Positions 1-5,968 of a stretch of 6,472 nt of DNA are shown one piece after another; positions within the stretch are counted from its first letter, which is position 1; each line of letters begins with the position of its first letter. The stretch lies in NCBI GenBank assembly GCA_013816645.1, contig JACDEC010000174.1, forward strand, positions 1 through 6,472, given 5' to 3'. The translations under genes were made by a program, and so were the position numbers. The DNA is from Planctomycetota bacterium (GTDB lineage: Bacteria > Planctomycetota > UBA11346). The notes beneath the pieces were generated by a model. That model saw only the letters and a program-made list of their open reading frames with translations. It was not told where the DNA came from and searched no databases.

Positions 1-1
1 G

Positions 2-346
2 TGGCCGCTGCGCCGGCGCGGCCCGGCCCGCTGCCGCGACGTGATCGCCGCCCACCGCGGCCGTGCGCTCGAGCTGGTGGCATGGTCGATCAGCCGCAAG
101 GACGTCTCCGCGACCTACGACCACGCCGCCGACGGCTCGCCGCTCGCCCAACCGCGCTTCGAGTCGATGGCCTTCGTCACCCTCGAGGACGAGACCGCGC
201 TGGTCGAGACCACCTGGTTCCCCGACACCTACCGCCGCTACGCCGTACTGCTCGAACGCCGCGAACCCCTGACCATCGCCGGCGTGGTCGAAGTGGCGTT
301 CGGCTTCGCCACCCTACGCGTGGATCGCGCATGGGTGGTGCGGTGA
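2..346 (+). CDS. dnaE: DNA polymerase III alpha subunit (DnaE family), C-terminal fragment
   Basis: The last 114 residues of a protein that starts left of the window; the stop is TGA at 344-346. The visible part looks like the OB-fold (tRNA_anti-type) domain found near the C-terminus of DnaE polymerases. It has the segment AAHRGRALELVAW, then a strongly diagnostic block FVTLEDETALVETTWFPDTY and a closing strand pattern PLTIAGVVEVAFGFATLRV. In DnaE proteins this domain binds single-stranded template DNA. A linker of about 17 residues with DHAADGSP separates the first strands from the FVTLEDE block. The protein stops almost directly after the OB fold, so the tau-binding C-terminal domain of E. 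coli-type replicative DnaE is absent. This fits the shorter DnaE forms, including error-prone DnaE2/ImuC-like ones, but the catalytic PHP and polymerase domains are outside the window, so replicative and error-prone roles cannot be told apart. It converges on the minus-strand oxidase cluster. Confidence 0.8.
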   Translation, partial: WPLRRRGPARCRDVIAAHRGRALELVAWSISRKDVSATYDHAADGSPLAQPRFESMAFVTLEDETALVETTWFPDTYRRYAVLLERREPLTIAGVVEVAFGFATLRVDRAWVVR

Positions 347-357
347 GAGAGGCGGGT

Positions 358-402
358 AAGTGCGAAGTGCGGCAGAGTGCGAAGTGCGAAGTGCGAAGTG
401 CG
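358..402. repeat. Tandem heptamer repeat, unit AAGTGCG
   Basis: Exact AAGTGCG units lie at 358-364, 365-371, 382-388, 389-395 and 396-402. A degenerate unit (GAGTGCG, 375-381) follows a 3-nt interruption (GCA, 372-374). That makes six units in two blocks. The array begins 12 nt after the dnaE stop codon and is non-coding. The unit length of seven is not a multiple of three, so the array is open in all frames and gives spurious reading frames. It resembles in style the short heptanucleotide tandem repeats known from cyanobacterial and some other genomes; function unknown. Confidence 0.85.
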
Positions 403-425
403 ACTCCCCTGCATATCAAACAACG

Positions 426-535
426 CCTTTGATGCCGCTATCGACCGCGCGGCCAAGGCGGACGACCCGCCGCGCTCCTGGTGGAGCGCAAGGCGAGTCC
501 AACGCCGGCCCCGCGGTCGAGAGCGGCATCAAAGG
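426..535. repeat. 110-bp imperfect palindrome between convergent genes
   Basis: The outer arms 426-449 and 512-535 are inverted copies matching at 23 of 24 positions (one mismatch, A440 opposite G521). Pairing continues inward at 451-454 with 507-510. A gapped inner stem follows (458-471 region with 492-506, about 11 of 15 positions). The tip is a perfect 7-bp stem, 472-478 (GCGCTCC) with 483-489 (GGAGCGC), closing a 4-nt loop TGGT. The whole element can therefore fold as one long hairpin on either strand. It touches the last base before the stop codon of the barrel gene (stop at 536-538). It could be a REP/REPIN-like or MITE-like element, or a bidirectional transcript end. No T-tract follows either arm, so it is not a classic intrinsic terminator, and no clear target-site duplication is visible. 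Confidence 0.85.
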
Positions 536-1750
536 TCAGAGGACGATGGCGAAATCGAGGGCCAGGATGACGCGCTGGTAGGTCACATCGTCCGACGACG
601 AGCTATCCGTGAACTCCACGCGCAGCCGGCTGCCGATACCGTCGCGCAGGAAGTAGGCGATGCCCGCCTCCATCGAGAGGATCGAACGCTGCTGGTCGGT
701 GCCGCCCGGCACGTCCGGATCCCCTTCGATGCGCGTCAGCCCCGCGCCGCCGAAGAGATGCGAATTGATGCGCAGCCGATAGCGGCCGTCGAGCGAACCG
801 CCGTAGCTCCAACCCCCCGATCCGCTCGCCGCGTCGATGACTTCGCTCTCGATGCGGGCGCGGATCTCGCTGCCCTGCTCCCACGGCCAGCGCAGTTCGA
901 GGTTGGCGGCGGGACGGGTGGTGGTGGCGCCGGGCATGCCCGCGCCATCGCCGTAGCTGCGGTGATCCACGCCCAGCCCGGCCTCGAGCGTGGCGCGCAC
1001 GCCGATCAGCCCGCGCCAACCGCCGAGCAGGCGCGCGCCGGAGCTGTCGGCGTAGCGGGTGTTCTCGCTGTAGGCGATGCGGTCGATGCGCAGGTCGGCG
1101 AAGATCAGGCTGTCGCGCGCGCGGATCAGGCCGTAGCCGAGGGTGGTGCCGTAGCGCACGAAGTCGCGCTGATTCTCGTTGAAGAAGCGGCCGCCCTCGC
1201 GGTAGTCGACGTTGCTGGCGAACAGCCGGCCGTTGAAGCGCGAGGTCAGGGTGTTCCACTGCGCGGCAGCCTCGACATCGCCCTCGTCGCGGACGATGAG
1301 TTCGCCGCTCTCGATCAGCGGATCCTGGTTGCGCGCGATCCGGGCGTCGACGTTGGTGGTCAGGCGCGGACCCTCGCGCGCCCACTCGACCGCAGCGCGG
1401 CCGCCGGTCAGGTCGAGCGCGCTCTCCGAGGCGTACTGCTGGTGTTCGAGTTCGGCGTCGGCCCGCACCAGATGGGCGGGCGCGGCGCGCCAGCGCCACT
1501 CCAGCCCGGCGATGCCGCGTCCGACCACGTCGCTGGTCGGCGACGATTCGCGACCGTAGACGTTACTGTTCCAGGACGCGCCGAGCAGGGCCTTGGGGTG
1601 CCACTCGCTGGTACCGTCGGCATGCACCAGGTTGGCCATCGGCACCAGGCCGAAGCCGCCGACCGCAATCTCGGGCCGGTCGACGCCTTCGACGCCGACC
1701 AACGCGGCAACCGTTCCGAAACCGAGCATCAACGGACGCAGGCAGGACAT
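536..1750 (-). CDS. Predicted outer-membrane beta-barrel protein (BBP2-like)
   Basis: A 404-residue protein starting at ATG 1750-1748, preceded by GGAGGTGGAG (1762-1771), 11-16 nt upstream. The N-terminus has a short hydrophobic run (LMLGFGTVAALVGV, about residues 7-20) that may be a weak export signal; the cleavage site is unclear. The rest lacks long hydrophobic helices and shows repeated amphipathic strand patterns rich in Gly, Tyr, Trp, Arg and acidic residues, for example HPKALLGASWNSNVYG, RDFVRYGTTLGYGLIRA and ARLLGGWRGLIGVRATLEA. This is typical of the putative beta-barrel porin 2 family (outer membrane beta-barrel, BBP2_2-like). The C-terminus alternates hydrophobic residues (ILALDFAIVL) like a barrel-assembly signal but ends in Leu instead of Phe. 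Proteins of this type are often linked to exopolysaccharide export, but nothing here proves a substrate. It is the last minus-strand gene, 89 nt after the MFS gene, and its stop abuts the palindrome. Confidence 0.7.
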   Translation of the reverse strand: MSCLRPLMLGFGTVAALVGVEGVDRPEIAVGGFGLVPMANLVHADGTSEWHPKALLGASWNSNVYGRESSPTSDVVGRGIAGLEWRWRAAPAHLVRADAELEHQQYASESALDLTGGRAAVEWAREGPRLTTNVDARIARNQDPLIESGELIVRDEGDVEAAAQWNTLTSRFNGRLFASNVDYREGGRFFNENQRDFVRYGTTLGYGLIRARDSLIFADLRIDRIAYSENTRYADSSGARLLGGWRGLIGVRATLEAGLGVDHRSYGDGAGMPGATTTRPAANLELRWPWEQGSEIRARIESEVIDAASGSGGWSYGGSLDGRYRLRINSHLFGGAGLTRIEGDPDVPGGTDQQRSILSMEAGIAYFLRDGIGSRLRVEFTDSSSSDDVTYQRVILALDFAIVL

Positions 1751-1839
1751 CGCCGTCGATGCTCCACCTCCAACGGATTCCCGACAGTCCGGGGCGAGCC
1801 AGCTTGCACAGGGTTCGTTGCTGGGCGCCACGCTCGCCT
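1751..1839 (-). other. 89-nt gap before the barrel gene, with a weak inverted repeat
   Basis: This is the largest spacing between minus-strand genes in the window. GGCGAGCCAGC at 1793-1803 can pair with GCTGG at 1820-1824 and CTCGCC at 1833-1838, leaving an 8-nt bulge and a 16-nt loop. That could attenuate or stabilise the transcript, but it is short and could be chance in GC-rich DNA. I see no convincing -35/-10 pair. The Shine-Dalgarno-like GGAGGTGGAG of the barrel gene lies at 1762-1771. Confidence 0.3.
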
Positions 1840-3180
1840 TCAAAGCCGCGGTCGCATGAGCGCGATCACGGTCAGCGGAACCACCATGCCGACCGCCCCG
1901 ACCAGGTAGGGCCCAGCCGGGGACCACGCGAAATAGACCACCGCGGCGAGCAGCGGACCGATCGCCCGCCCGAGCGAACCCGCGGAGCGGAAGGTGCCCA
2001 TCGCCAGGCCCTGATTGCGCGCGTCGGCGGCCAAGCTGAGCAGGGTGGTCATCCCCGGGAAGACCAGGCCGGTGCCGCACGACAATACCACGATGCCGAC
2101 CATCAGCAGCGTGCGCGACGGCCACAGGTCGACCGCGCCGACCAGCAGGAAGCCGGGGATCAGCAGGATCAGTCCGGCGATCACCAGCGGCTTGGCGCCG
2201 ACGCACGGCGCCAGGCGGCGGAACACCAGGCCCTGCATCAGCGCGGCGGTGAAGCCCATCGCCGCGAACAGCGGACCCAATTGATTCGGGCCGAAGCCGA
2301 GCCGTTCGTCGGTGAGGAAGCCGATCGTGCTCTCCATGCCCGCGAACAGCGCGGTGTGCAGCAGGAAGGCGACATTGATCGACACCACGCCGTGCCCGAG
2401 CCCGCCCGAGAACAGGCGCAGCGGATTGGCGGTGCGGTCGCTGGTCCGGTTGCCGCGCAGTTCGGCGGGCAGGGTCTCGCGGAAGTGCGTCACCGCCCAG
2501 ACCAGGTTCACCGCGCTGAGCGCGCAGGCGAACAGCGCGGTGTTCGAGAATGGGTGCAGGCCCCAGCCAGCGAAGGCACCGTGACCATCGAGGTTGGGCA
2601 GATAGGCATGCGTGAGCCAGCCGATCACCGGTCCGAGGATGAAGCCGAGCCCGAAGGCCATCCCGACCAGTCCCATCGCCCGGGCGCGCGCCTGCGGGGT
2701 GGCGGTGAGATCGGCGACCGCCGCATTGGCCACCACCGCGGCGCCGCCGAGCAGGCCGGCGAGCAGCCGCGACACCAGCAGCACGGTGAAGTCGCTGGCG
2801 AAGACCCAGCAGGCGTAGGCCGCCAGGCTGCCGCTGAGCGCAATCAGCATCACCGGACGCCGACCGATGCGGTCGGACAGCTTGCCCCAGAACGGCGCGA
2901 CCAGGAACTGGAGCAGCGAGTAGAAACCGCCGAGCACTCCGCCGAACAGGGCGGCGATCTGCACTGGGCCGGCGTGCGGGAACAACGCCTTGATCCGCGC
3001 GATGATCGCCGCCATCAGACCGGTGTCGTGCTCGCCGTAATAGGCGAGCATGTCGGGATACAGCGGGAACAGGATGCTGAACCCGACGAGGTCGAGGAAC
3101 AGGACCAGGAAGATGACGCCGATGCGCGAGCGATCGCCGGGGGCCGGTACCTCGGTTGGTCCGGGCGCCGGATCGCTCAT
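1840..3180 (-). CDS. MFS transporter, TetA-like drug:H+ antiporter type (DHA1)
   Basis: A 446-residue inner-membrane protein with about 12 predicted membrane spans, close to the usual length for 12-span MFS antiporters. Motif A of the family is present between spans 2 and 3 as GKLSDRIGRRPVM (residues 99-111). A motif-C-like antiporter signature, GLGFILGPVIGW, lies at 177-188 in span 5. A second-half equivalent, SAGSLGRAIGPLLA, lies near 399-412. The overall pattern resembles TetA-type efflux proteins, but substrate cannot be read from sequence. An unusually long loop (about residues 44-75) separates spans 1 and 2. The ATG at 3180-3178 is 6 nt after the coxC stop and has only a weak GGAT upstream, so translation is probably coupled to coxC. 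That links it to the oxidase transcript, where a role in drug, metabolite or metal movement is possible but unproven. Confidence 0.9.
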   Translation of the reverse strand: MSDPAPGPTEVPAPGDRSRIGVIFLVLFLDLVGFSILFPLYPDMLAYYGEHDTGLMAAIIARIKALFPHAGPVQIAALFGGVLGGFYSLLQFLVAPFWGKLSDRIGRRPVMLIALSGSLAAYACWVFASDFTVLLVSRLLAGLLGGAAVVANAAVADLTATPQARARAMGLVGMAFGLGFILGPVIGWLTHAYLPNLDGHGAFAGWGLHPFSNTALFACALSAVNLVWAVTHFRETLPAELRGNRTSDRTANPLRLFSGGLGHGVVSINVAFLLHTALFAGMESTIGFLTDERLGFGPNQLGPLFAAMGFTAALMQGLVFRRLAPCVGAKPLVIAGLILLIPGFLLVGAVDLWPSRTLLMVGIVVLSCGTGLVFPGMTTLLSLAADARNQGLAMGTFRSAGSLGRAIGPLLAAVVYFAWSPAGPYLVGAVGMVVPLTVIALMRPRL

Positions 3181-3186
3181 GCGTCG

Positions 3187-4095
3187 TTATCCGACCACGT
3201 ACACGGTGATGAACAGCAGCACCCAGACGATGTCGACGAAATGCCAATACCACGATGCCGCGACCATCGAGAAATGGCGCTGGCCCTTGAAGTGCCCGAG
3301 CTCGAGGCGTAGCAGCACCATGAACAGCATGACCAGGCCGATCGCGACGTGCAGGCCGTGGAAGCCGGTCGAGGCGTAGAAGATCGACACGAAGGCCGCG
3401 GGACCGCCCTGGCTAAGGTGGCCGGTGTGGAAGCCGCGCGCGATCAGCTCGCCGTACTCGTAGCCCTGGAAGCCGAGGAAGATCACGCCGAGCAGGATGG
3501 TGGTGACGAGCAGGAAGCGCGCCCAGCCCAGCTTGTGGTGCTCGACCATGCGGTGGGCGAGTTCGCAGGTCACCGAGCTGAAGATCAGCAGGAAGGTCGC
3601 GTAGGCGGCGGTCGGGCCGCCAAAATGCATACCATGCGGCGGACCGAAGTGCTCACCATCCCAGATCTGGCGGTGGTAGAAGTAGGCGAAGATCGCGCCA
3701 AACACCGCGAATTCACCGGCCAGGAAGCAGGCGGTGAAGAACTTGAGATCGCGCTGCATGCCGAGCAGGTCGTGGCTGATCGGCTTCTCGCGGATGATCT
3801 GGTTGGCCCAGCCCATCAGCGTGAACAGGAACAGCAGCCCGCCGACGATCAGCATGAAGCGCCCGGCGCCGGTCGACGGCGTCCACGACCAGTCGAAGCT
3901 GAACAGGCCGAGGACGTCAGCGCCGGAGAAGCGCAGGTTGCCGAGCAGGGCCAGGGTGGCGAAGGGGATGATGATCAGCGTCAGGCCGACCAGGAACGGC
4001 CAGGGGCTGGGCGGCGGAACGTGGCTCATCGGATCGACGTGCCCGGTGACGGGTGCCGAGTCGGCGTTGGCTGCGGCGTGACCGTGGTCGCTCAT
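3187..4095 (-). CDS. coxC: Cytochrome c oxidase subunit III
   Basis: A 302-residue integral membrane protein with seven predicted spans, the normal count for full-length subunit III: about residues 32-54, 78-101, 117-141, 163-184, 191-213, 232-264 and 280-301. Family hallmarks are visible: the TGFHGLHVAIG segment (243-253), the C-terminal SWYWHFVDIVWVLLF block (281-295), Glu128 within span 3, and CELAHRMVEHH (177-187) in span 4. The first 30 residues are hydrophilic and rich in His and Pro. Subunit III sits beside the catalytic subunit I of the terminal oxidase and stabilises proton uptake; it carries no redox metal. The ATG at 4095-4093 overlaps the stop of the preceding small gene by 4 nt (ATGA) and has AGGAG at 4104-4108, 8 nt upstream, which supports this start. 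The subunit I and II genes are not in the window. Confidence 0.96.
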   Translation of the reverse strand: MSDHGHAAANADSAPVTGHVDPMSHVPPPSPWPFLVGLTLIIIPFATLALLGNLRFSGADVLGLFSFDWSWTPSTGAGRFMLIVGGLLFLFTLMGWANQIIREKPISHDLLGMQRDLKFFTACFLAGEFAVFGAIFAYFYHRQIWDGEHFGPPHGMHFGGPTAAYATFLLIFSSVTCELAHRMVEHHKLGWARFLLVTTILLGVIFLGFQGYEYGELIARGFHTGHLSQGGPAAFVSIFYASTGFHGLHVAIGLVMLFMVLLRLELGHFKGQRHFSMVAASWYWHFVDIVWVLLFITVYVVG

Positions 4096-4379
4096 CGGGC
4101 TGGCTCCTGGGCGGGGGCTACGTTAGAGGCTTTGTCGTCGGCGCCAATGGGGGCCGTGGTCGGTGTCGACGGCGCGGGCGCCGGGGTGGGCGGCAGATCG
4201 TTGGCCGACTCCTCGCGTAGCATGCGCTCGGCGACCTTGGGGGTCTTGGGCAGGCCGCGCGACGTGAACAACACCATGAAGCCGATGACGATGGCGATGA
4301 CCAGCGCCCCGAGTTTCCAACCCAGGATCACGTTGCGCCGGCGCTGTTCGGGGGTGCTGAGCTCGGGCATCTCGGTCAT
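4092..4379 (-). CDS. Small single-span membrane protein of the oxidase cluster, unrecognised
   Basis: A 95-residue protein that I cannot assign to a named family. Residues 1-16 are hydrophilic and end in the basic run RRR; residues 17-39 form one membrane span (NVILGWKLGALVIAIVIGFM); residues 40-95 are hydrophilic, with a basic stretch SRGLPKTPK followed by a Pro/Ala/Thr-rich tail. By the positive-inside rule the N-terminus is probably cytoplasmic and the tail periplasmic, although the basic KTPK stretch after the span weakens this. ATGA overlaps on both sides (with ctaG at 4376-4379 and coxC at 4092-4095) show that it is translated within the oxidase operon, and this is the best evidence that it is a real gene. 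Small membrane proteins occur at similar places in other cox clusters. A role in oxidase assembly or as a minor subunit is inference from position only. Confidence 0.75.
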   Translation of the reverse strand: MTEMPELSTPEQRRRNVILGWKLGALVIAIVIGFMVLFTSRGLPKTPKVAERMLREESANDLPPTPAPAPSTPTTAPIGADDKASNVAPAQEPAR

Positions 4380-5050
4380 TTGTCGGCATCCCGGAAGGCG
4401 GGGGTCATGATCCTGCCTTGGCCGAAGGTGGTGGCCTTGACCCGCGCCTCGCTCTGCTCCTTGGTCTCGCCCGCGACGATCGACAGCAGGCTGTAGCAGA
4501 TGGTCACGTCGTTGATCCGTTCATCCATGGCGGGATCGAAGCGGTACTCGACCGGGAAGTCGGCGGTCGCCCCCGGCTCCATGGTCTGATCATTGAAGCA
4601 GAAGCAGACCTGCATGCCGAAGTGCTGGCCGATGTTGCCCGGGCTGACCTGGTGGATCGGCCGGAAATGCACGGTCTGGTCGGACTGGTTGCGGAAGTGG
4701 TAGATGTTGCGGGTCGAGACACCGACCTCGACGCGCTGCGAGGGCTGGTCGGCCCAGAAGGTGATCTGCAGGCCGTCGAACACCCTGCTCTCGAAGAACA
4801 CCTCGACGAAGCGGCCGGTCCGGGCCGCGCCGGCGGCGGCGACCTCGGCGTTGTTGGGTCGCATCTGGATGCCGGCCTGCCGGCAGAGCAGGTTGTAGAG
4901 CGGCACCAGCACGACCATGGTCAGGACCACGACGGCGACCGCGACCCCGAGCAGCACCAACAGCATGCGCTGGTTGCGCGCCGCAGTCGACGGCGCCGGC
5001 GGCGGAAGCGGCGGCGTCCCGTCCTGCGGATTCAGCGGCTGAAGCTGCAT
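4376..5050 (-). CDS. ctaG: Cytochrome c oxidase assembly protein CtaG/Cox11 (CuB copper chaperone)
   Basis: A 224-residue protein with a Pro-rich cytoplasmic N-terminus (1-27), one membrane span (about 29-52) and a periplasmic immunoglobulin-like domain. Copper-binding features of Cox11 are present: CFCF at 149-152, and the juxtamembrane PLYNLLC with Cys56. The following segment NDQTMEPGATADFPVEYRFDP (split here across 153-173) matches the family's conserved EQ-x-L-x-PG and mPV-x-F-x-x-DP region. Cox11 inserts copper into the CuB centre of subunit I. The region before CFCF reads HFRPIHQVSPGNIGQHF, with the core VSP kept but neighbouring positions unlike the common pattern, so the protein is a divergent member. 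The ATG at 5050-5048 has GAGGG 4 nt upstream (5055-5059) and follows the ctaB stop by 9 nt; the 3' end overlaps the small gene by 4 nt. Confidence 0.94.
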   Translation of the reverse strand: MQLQPLNPQDGTPPLPPPAPSTAARNQRMLLVLLGVAVAVVVLTMVVLVPLYNLLCRQAGIQMRPNNAEVAAAGAARTGRFVEVFFESRVFDGLQITFWADQPSQRVEVGVSTRNIYHFRNQSDQTVHFRPIHQVSPGNIGQHFGMQVCFCFNDQTMEPGATADFPVEYRFDPAMDERINDVTICYSLLSIVAGETKEQSEARVKATTFGQGRIMTPAFRDADK

Positions 5051-5059
5051 GGCACCCTC

Positions 5060-5968
5060 TCAGTTCTGCGCGTGGGTGATGGCATCGAGCACCATGCCGA
5101 GGAACAGCGCGCCGATGTAGACGATCGAGAAGCGGAACAGGGGCATGGTCGGCATCACCGGACGGCGCTTCCACAGCACCGCGGTCCAGGCCAGGAACAC
5201 CGCGCCGAGCACCACCGCGAAGGCGCCGTAGTAGGCGCTGCGCGCGAAGGCCGGCTCGACCAGCGACACCCCCCAGGGCAGGGCGATGGTGCCGATCACC
5301 ATGACGATGGTGTAGAGGAAGATCTGCCGGGTGGTCTCGTCGACCCCCTTCACCACCGGCAGCATCGGGATGCCGGCGCGCGCGTAGTCCTCGCGCAGCT
5401 TGATCGCCAGCGCCCAGACGTGCGGCGGGGTCCACAGGAAGATGATCGCGAACATCGCCCACGGCGCCCAGTCCAGGGTACCGGTCATCGCCGCCCAGGC
5501 GATCAGCGGACCCATCGACCCAGGCACGCCGCCAATGACGATGTTCAGGTAGTGGCGCGGCTTGAGGTAGAGCGTGTAGAAAAAGCTGTAGTAGACGACG
5601 GTGAACACCGCGAGGCCGGCGGCCAGCCAGCTGTCGTAGTACAGGGCGAGGATCAGCACCGCCGCGACCATCTGCACCGCCGCGAAGGCGTAGGCGCTGG
5701 CGACGCTGATCCGGCCGGCGGGCAGCGGACGGCGCTGCTTGGTGCGGTTCATCACCGCGTCCTTGTCGCGCTCGAAGATCTGGTTGAGGGTGTTGGCGGC
5801 GCCGCCGGTGCAGAACAGGGCGATCAGGCACGGCCAGATCATCTCCCAATGGCAGAGATGGGTGCCCTCGACCGCGATCGCCGCGTAGCCGGTGAAGATC
5901 GCCATCGCGGTGATGCGGTACTTGGTGAGCACCAGCAGGTCGTGGAGCAGGCGCAGGAACGGATTCAT
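5060..5968 (-). CDS. ctaB: Protoheme IX farnesyltransferase (heme O synthase)
   Basis: A 302-residue membrane prenyltransferase of the UbiA superfamily (CtaB/CyoE/Cox10), about normal length, with multiple predicted spans. It transfers a farnesyl group from farnesyl diphosphate to heme b, giving heme o. The first prenyl-diphosphate/Mg motif is NQIFERDKD (62-70), followed by the family's NRTKQRRPLPAG (74-85). The second conserved block is WTPPHVWALAIKLREDY (179-195) continuing to ARAGIPMLPVV (196-206). The motif has Glu66 where many homologues have Asp, a conservative change. The start ATG 5968-5966 overlaps the ctaA stop by 4 nt (ATGA) and has GGGGAG 6 nt upstream. This places it directly after heme A synthase, whose substrate it makes. 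Confidence 0.96.
   Translation of the reverse strand: MNPFLRLLHDLLVLTKYRITAMAIFTGYAAIAVEGTHLCHWEMIWPCLIALFCTGGAANTLNQIFERDKDAVMNRTKQRRPLPAGRISVASAYAFAAVQMVAAVLILALYYDSWLAAGLAVFTVVYYSFFYTLYLKPRHYLNIVIGGVPGSMGPLIAWAAMTGTLDWAPWAMFAIIFLWTPPHVWALAIKLREDYARAGIPMLPVVKGVDETTRQIFLYTIVMVIGTIALPWGVSLVEPAFARSAYYGAFAVVLGAVFLAWTAVLWKRRPVMPTMPLFRFSIVYIGALFLGMVLDAITHAQN

Noticed and set aside
358..402. CRISPR-like repeat array
   Set aside because: Units are 7 bp and directly adjacent, without spacers and without cas genes nearby.
1..432. 143-codon plus-strand frame overlapping dnaE
   Set aside because: Arg/Pro-rich translation in the wrong frame, while the frame starting at position 2 encodes a clear OB fold; its tail is just the heptamer repeat.
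426..535. Classic rho-independent terminator
   Set aside because: The stems are far longer than usual and neither strand has a T-run after the arm; listed as a palindrome instead.
377..1909. 510-codon plus-strand open frame opposite the barrel gene
   Set aside because: Composition is Ala/Arg/Gly/Asp-rich without domains; it starts inside the heptamer repeat and is explained by GC-rich codon use of the minus-strand gene.
536..3253. A single 905-codon open frame on the minus strand covering the barrel gene and the MFS gene region
   Set aside because: Only the last 404 codons look like a protein. Upstream of 1750 the frame is an Arg/Pro/Ala-rich shadow of the MFS gene, which has its own intact frame with clear membrane spans and motifs. 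It is not a fusion protein.
1759..3312. 517-codon plus-strand open frame opposite the MFS gene
   Set aside because: Extremely rich in Gln, Arg, Glu, His and Ala, as expected for the antisense of a hydrophobic membrane protein; no motif or ribosome-binding support.
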